Source of the DNA: Nageia nagi
Taxonomy: Eukaryota; Pinophyta
Reading direction: 5' to 3'
DNA length: 64,000 nt
Assembly (NCBI GenBank): GCA_050084985.1
Contig: JBITNC010000002.1
Span: forward strand, 38,192,001-38,256,000
Part shown: in pieces, positions 59,796 through 64,000 of the stretch
Position numbering within the stretch: position 1 is the stretch's first letter
Layout: each line of letters starts with the position of its first letter
Translations under genes and position numbers: made by a program
Notes under the pieces: generated by a model
Seen by the model: only the letters and a program-made list of their open reading frames with translations
Databases searched by the model: none
What the model was told of the DNA's origin: nothing

Positions 59796-60272
59796 TATGC
59801 TCTATTAATAATCAACACATGTCTATATACAATAGGTGACTATGAGTGATGGCTTGGCATCTCCGTGATAACTTATAGTGCGCCATTGATCAGTTATTTA
59901 TAAGATGGCATTATTTAATTCTTTTATTAAGGAAATGAATATATGATGCATCTAACTGATTTTGTTCATGAGTTGCTTGTAGCATGCAGGATCTTCTTCA
60001 GAAATGGAGGTTACTCACCTTGTGTAAGCAAGCTCATGGAGACTCACATGTCAGCTTAAAGTTGATCGACTACTATGTACAGTGAAACCAGTTGTGGTTA
60101 ATGATTATATTGTAAACCATTTTGTCAAATGGTAATGTAGTGAGTCTCAAACTAGTTCTCAAAAAGATTCTCAAATATGTAAATGTTCTCATCTCTGCTT
60201 GTATCTCTATAGAGGAGAACTCTCTCTTACTCTCTCTCTTCTCTCTTCTACGCTCTATCCTAATATTGCATT
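59796..60272 (+). other. 3' untranslated region, inner copia element
   Basis: Aligns with 63660-64000 of the outer copy and ends in a CT-rich run (60195-60255) just before the purine tract. Confidence 0.7.
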
Positions 60273-60281
60273 AAGGGGGAG
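60273..60281 (+). other. Polypurine tract, inner copia element
   Basis: AAGGGGGAG directly abutting the 3' LTR (TGTTAG). Confidence 0.85.
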
Positions 60282-60797
60282 TGTTAGAATTTGTAATGAA
60301 ATATTATGAATATCTAAACTCCTTGTAAATTCAATTAATCACTTAAAAGATATTTAGATACCTTAAGGGATTAATTGAATTCTTTATTATGTAAACTTTG
60401 ACCTTACCATGTGGTTAGTTGGTAGGTTAAAGTTAGGTAATACATTTATTGTAACCCTAACCTTACCCTTAGGTTAAAGGGAGGTTAGGGAGGTGCTCTC
60501 ATGCTATAAATAGAGGGCCTCTCCTCTTGTAACATAACCAAAATTTTGGAGTAAGATTACCACCAAAATTTTGGAGTAAGATTACTCCACTAGTTTGTGT
60601 AGGAGAGAAAGGAATTGTTGTAAGAGGGTGCATAGTTTGAGAATTGAGATCTAGTTGTGGATGTACTCCTAAGGAGGGAATAACCACATTATATTTGTGT
60701 TATCTTGTGTGAATGGTGTTATTAGCTTGTAGATGTTGAATGATTGAGTTTCGTATAGTCTTGGACCTTGAGGATTAGTCTAGATCTAATTCCTTCA
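60282..60797 (+). repeat. 3' LTR, inner copia element (516 bp)
   Basis: Same as 52445-52935 except for about 14 substitutions and an extra 25 bases: AAAATTTTGGAGTAAGATTA is present twice in tandem (about 60540-60590). Confidence 0.92.
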
Positions 60798-61920
60798 AGA
60801 TCAAGTTCAATTAAAGATGTGTCTTGCTTCTAGCATGTGTTCTAGAGGTAATTTTTAGCACCATCATTTAGGGCACCTTAACCATAAGAGTATTCAAGTA
60901 ATGAAAGACCAAAAACTTATGGAAGTTTTACTTTTAATTTCTCATTCGATTGGTCTATGCAAGAAGTGCATTCTTGGCAAGATGCATAGATACAAGTTTG
61001 AAAAAGATAAGGTAAAAAGAGCATCTCAACCTCTTCAACTTGTGCATTCAGATTTGATGGCTCCATTTCAGATTAAGTTGCTTGGAGGAGCATCTTACAT
61101 CTCTACCTTCAATGATGACTTTAGTAGGATGACCTTTAGGTATCTATTTGAGCATAAGAATTAAACCTTTAAGAGTTTTAAGGTTTTTAATACCTTTGTT
61201 GAGAATCAAATTAATCTTAAAATCAAGATGTTGAGATTAGATAATAGGGGAGAATATAACAATAATGAGTTCACTGACTATTATGTTAAGTATGGAATCA
61301 AAAGGCAATTTATGATTCTTTACACTCTTAAGTAGAATGGTATTACTGAAAGGAAAAATAAAATAATTATGGAGATGGCTAGATGCATGTTGGGTAATCT
61401 TCCTAAATTCTATGGGGTGAAGTTCTAAGCACTGCTATTTACACCTTGAATAGGTGCCTCACAAAAATCGTTCAGGGTAAAACTCCTTTTGAGGCATAGT
61501 CAGGAAGAAAACCTAACATTTATCACCTTAAGGTGTTTAGTTATGAATCATTCTCCTACAATGTTTCTAATAAAAGGAAGAAGTTGGATAAAAGAGATGA
61601 AAAATGCATCTTCATGGGTTATAATAGTTAGCATAAAGGCTATAAGCTCTACTCTCTATCCTATAAAGTAGTGTCCATTTCATGAGATGTAAAGTTCAAT
61701 GAACTTCTTAAAGAATCTACTTCTAATGAGGATGTTGATGATTTAGAGGAATCTTTAGTTGCTCCTAGTTGGTTGGATATTAATATTGACAAGTCACCTC
61801 AAGAATAAAATTCTCCAATAGAAAGAGTAACAAGGAGCATGACCTTCAAGAAATCCTTAATTACCAAAATTGACAACAAGCATGATCCCTCAACCTTCAA
61901 AGAAGCTTCTAATCATGAGT
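60798..61920 (+). pseudogene. Integrase of outer copia element
   Basis: Resumes the outer coding sequence after the nested insertion. It shows HLGHLNHKSIQ-like sequence with a damaged first part, CKKCILGKMHRYKF, LVHSDLMAPFQ, FNDDFSRM (one catalytic-site change), LDNRGEYNNNEF, an ITERKNKIIMEM region and KPNIYHLKVF, with several stops. Confidence 0.82.
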
Positions 61921-62756
61921 GTTGAATGGAAGCCATCCAAGTGGAGTATGAGGCACTTATGAAAAATAAAATTTAGGACTTGGTTCCTTATCTTAATGAG
62001 AAGAACATGATTAGTAATAAATGGATCTACAAGGTCAAGTTCAATTTAGTTGAAGATATTGAGAAATACAAGGCAAGGTTAGTAGCCAAAGGTTTTGCTC
62101 AAAAATACTATGTAGATTATGAAGAAACCTTTGCTTCCATTGAAAAGATGTCTACTATGAGAATTATCCTTACTCTTTCTACAATTCAAGGATGGAAAGT
62201 TTTTTAACTTGATGTTAAGAGTGCATTTCTCAATGGTGATTTAGATGTGGATATCTTCATGATTCAACCAGAAGGGTTTATTATGGAAGGCAAATAATCC
62301 TTTGTGTGCAAGCTAAAGAAATTATTGTATAAACTTAAGCAAGCACCTAGATCTTGGTATAGAAAGATTTTAGTATACTTTGCAAACATTAGATTCTCCA
62401 AGTGTTTTTTAAACTCGGATCTATATGTGCTTAATCAAGGGAAAGACATGGTCTTAATTCTTTTTTATGTGGATGATCTTATGATAATTGGGAAGAATGA
62501 TAAAATCATTCAAGAGTGCATATCCAAACTTAAGGCAACATTTGAAATTATTGATCTTGATCTCTTGCACTACTATCTTGGAATGCAAGTGTATTAATAC
62601 AAGGATTGTACTTATTTCAATCAATCTAAGTATATATTATACATATTGCAAAAGTTTGGAATGGAATGTAGATATGTTGCGATCCTAGTCTCTCTTGAAA
62701 TCAGTATTTCTCTAAGCTTCAACTCTCAGTTGGTTGATGCTATAGCTTATAGGTAA
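61921..62756 (+). pseudogene. Reverse transcriptase of outer copia element
   Basis: Shows NKWIYKVKFNLVEDIEKYKA, FASIEKMSTMRIILTLST, GWKVF then a stop, LDVKSAFLNGDLDVDIFMIQ, CKLKKLLYKLKQAPRSWY, ILFYVDDLMIIGKND (intact YVDD) and LDLLHYYLGMQVY. Ends at TAA 62754-62756, the same codon that is TAA in the inner copy. Confidence 0.85.
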
Positions 62757-63428
62757 TTAATTGGTAGTCTTTTGTATTTGACTATATCCAAGCTAGATAT
62801 TACCTTGGTAGTGAATCTGATGGCACGATTCATGTAAAAACCTTATGTTCAACACCTCAATGCTGTTAAACAAATCTTAAGGTATGTTGCAAGGATTAAG
62901 GATCTTACTCTCAAGTATTCTAAGTTACCCTCATTTGTTCTCTCTAGATTCTCAGATTTTGATTATGGGGAAGATAGAGATGATAAGAAATCAACCTCTG
63001 AGTATGTGTTTAGCAATGGTTTAGGTGTTATCTCTTAGGCTTCTAAGAAGCAACCAACTATTTCTCTTTCCACCACAGAAGCTAAATATCATGCCATGTC
63101 TGTTGCAACCCAAGAAGCCATTTAGTTTAGGCATATTTTAAAAGAAATTAGGTATGAGCAAGGTGCATCATATTTGATTTTTTTAGATAAACAAATGGTT
63201 ATTTCTTTGGCTAAGAATCCTATGTTCCATCAGAGAATAAAACATGTAGAAATCTATGCCCATTTTATCAAGGAGAAGGTTCTTGATGGCATCATACACT
63301 TGGAGTATTATCCATCCACCTTGAACTCCATTGATTTGCTCATAAAGCCCCTCATAGAAGCTCAGTTCTATAAGCTTAGGGATGCTATCAGGTTGGTGAA
63401 GTTTCTCTCAAGGGGGAGTGAAGTTTGA
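62757..63428 (+). pseudogene. RNase H and C-terminus of outer copia element
   Basis: LIGSLLYLTISKLDITLVVN, SDFDYGEDRDDKKSTSEYVF, KKQPTISLSTTEAKYHAM, an open last part (63174-63428) with VISLAKNPMFHQRIKHVEIY and the natural end LSRGSEV. A few in-frame stops, typically TAG for Trp. Confidence 0.83.
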
Positions 63429-64000
63429 ATTCATATTTATGATGATAAGTTCACCCCTAGGAGGATTTTATGCTATATAGAGTTGATTTTGTTGTACACC
63501 TTCGTGGTAAGTTCACTCTACATGAGAAACTTGCAAAAAAAATTTAAAAGTAAAAGATTGGCCAATCTAGCACTATTCATTTATCCATATGAGAGGAACT
63601 CTTATGTGTCTTTTAGCACTATTTAGTTATCCATATGCAAGGAACTCTTATGTGCATGCTCTATTTTGTAATGATAATCAACACATGTTTTATATATATC
63701 AGATGACTAAGTTTTTGGCATGGCATCTTCATGATGACTTATAGTGCACCATTGATCAGTTCATGATGACACTTATGTGATTCATCTATCCTTGTTGATA
63801 TGAATATGCTGCATCTAACTGATCTTGTTATTTGAGTTGGTTATGACTTGCAGATTTCTTTGAGATTGTAGGTTACTTACCTTAAGTATGCAAGCTCTTG
63901 GAGACTCTTCATGACTTTCAATTGGATGACTACTTCATGTACATTGAAACCAATTATGGTTAATGATTGTATTTAGAAAAGTAGTGAGTCTCAAACTAGA
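63429..64000 (+). other. 3' untranslated region of outer copia element
   Basis: One 49-bp-type hairpin unit (63496-63535), then two copies of a different repeat (ATCCATATG..AGGAACTCTTATGTG at 63583 and 63629), then sequence aligned with 59810-60150. The window ends before the purine tract. Confidence 0.7.

Larger units (their letters stand above)
52445..60797 (+). mobile_element. Ty1-copia retrotransposon, inner copy (nested, non-autonomous)
   Basis: A complete 8.35 kb element: LTRs 52445-52935 and 60282-60797, primer site, 2.9 kb leader, open gag, defective pol, 49-bp repeat array, purine tract. The flanks are GGATC (52440-52444) and AGATC (60798-60802), a 5-bp target duplication with one difference. 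Joining the flanks restores the outer copy's sequence GGATCAAGTTC, also found in the inner copy at 57112. The two elements belong to one family. About 14 substitutions plus a 25-bp indel separate the LTRs. Confidence 0.92.
47614..64000 (+). mobile_element. Ty1-copia retrotransposon, outer copy (split by inner copy; 3' end beyond window)
   Basis: 5' LTR 47614-48109, primer site, a 3 kb leader, gag and protease to 52444; then interrupted by 52445-60797, resuming with integrase, reverse transcriptase and RNase H to 63428 and a 3' region to the window end. The last visible bases align with 60110-60150 of the inner copy, so its polypurine tract and 3' LTR should start roughly 100-150 bases past the window. 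Many stops and shifts show it is older than the inner copy. The RT core is still present. Confidence 0.85.

Noticed and set aside
1-64000. tRNA, rRNA and other structured RNA genes
   Set aside because: None seen on either strand by eye; the tRNA-complementary stretches found are primer-binding sites of the LTR elements.

Overview
This is plant nuclear DNA, most likely from a gymnosperm (conifer-like). The evidence is a host gene with one 15 kb and one 6 kb intron, stacked and nested retrotransposons of several families, AT-rich intergenic-type sequence and very low gene density. The family-level calls below come from reading translations and motifs by eye; no database search was possible.

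The one host gene I can support lies on the minus strand. It encodes a putative mitochondrial ABC1/ADCK/UbiB-type kinase-like protein. Four coding exons are visible: 45638-45566 (start codon and an Arg-rich presequence), 39233-39110, 38834-38597 and 23487-23446. Their phases join without a break (477 nt, 159 codons), all introns are GT-AG, and the last exon ends with the family's conserved RLGPFYIK segment. The rest of the kinase domain lies to the left and was not found. Introns 1 (6.3 kb) and 3 (15.1 kb) are filled with LINE and LTR-element debris.

Left part (1-23.4 kb): a minus-strand Ty3-gypsy derivative carrying only gag and protease (1-5350) sits inside the LTR of a second minus-strand element (5351-11735). 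The second element's interior encodes only coiled-coil protein remnants, and it appears to continue as a second tandem copy. Next come a minus-strand DUF4283/zinc-knuckle (LINE ORF1-type) pseudogene split by an 813-bp insertion, a plus-strand hAT (BED-DUF659-dimerisation) transposase pseudogene, a LINE tail, and a compact 2.8 kb gypsy-like element with two LTRs (19917-22696).

Middle part (23.4-47.6 kb, mostly introns): copia RT/RNase H debris, LINE pieces on both strands including an almost full-length LINE ORF2 pseudogene (40985-44340), and an unusual array of eight long imperfect palindromes (28690-29616). Some palindromes carry paired changes in both arms. Remnants of an unassigned, probably LTR-element-borne protein also occur here (29.8-30.5 kb and 34.9-35.9 kb).

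Right part (47.6-64 kb): a Ty1-copia element (outer copy, from 47614 to beyond the window end) is split in its protease/integrase region by a younger related element (inner copy, 52445-60797), leaving a 5-bp target duplication with one mismatch. The inner copy keeps an open gag, but its pol carries stops and frameshifts and has lost about 111 codons of reverse transcriptase, including the YVDD core. Its long 5' leader contains what looks like a captured piece of a host organellar single-stranded-DNA-binding (OSB-type) gene. Its 3' region holds six 49-bp hairpin-forming repeats.
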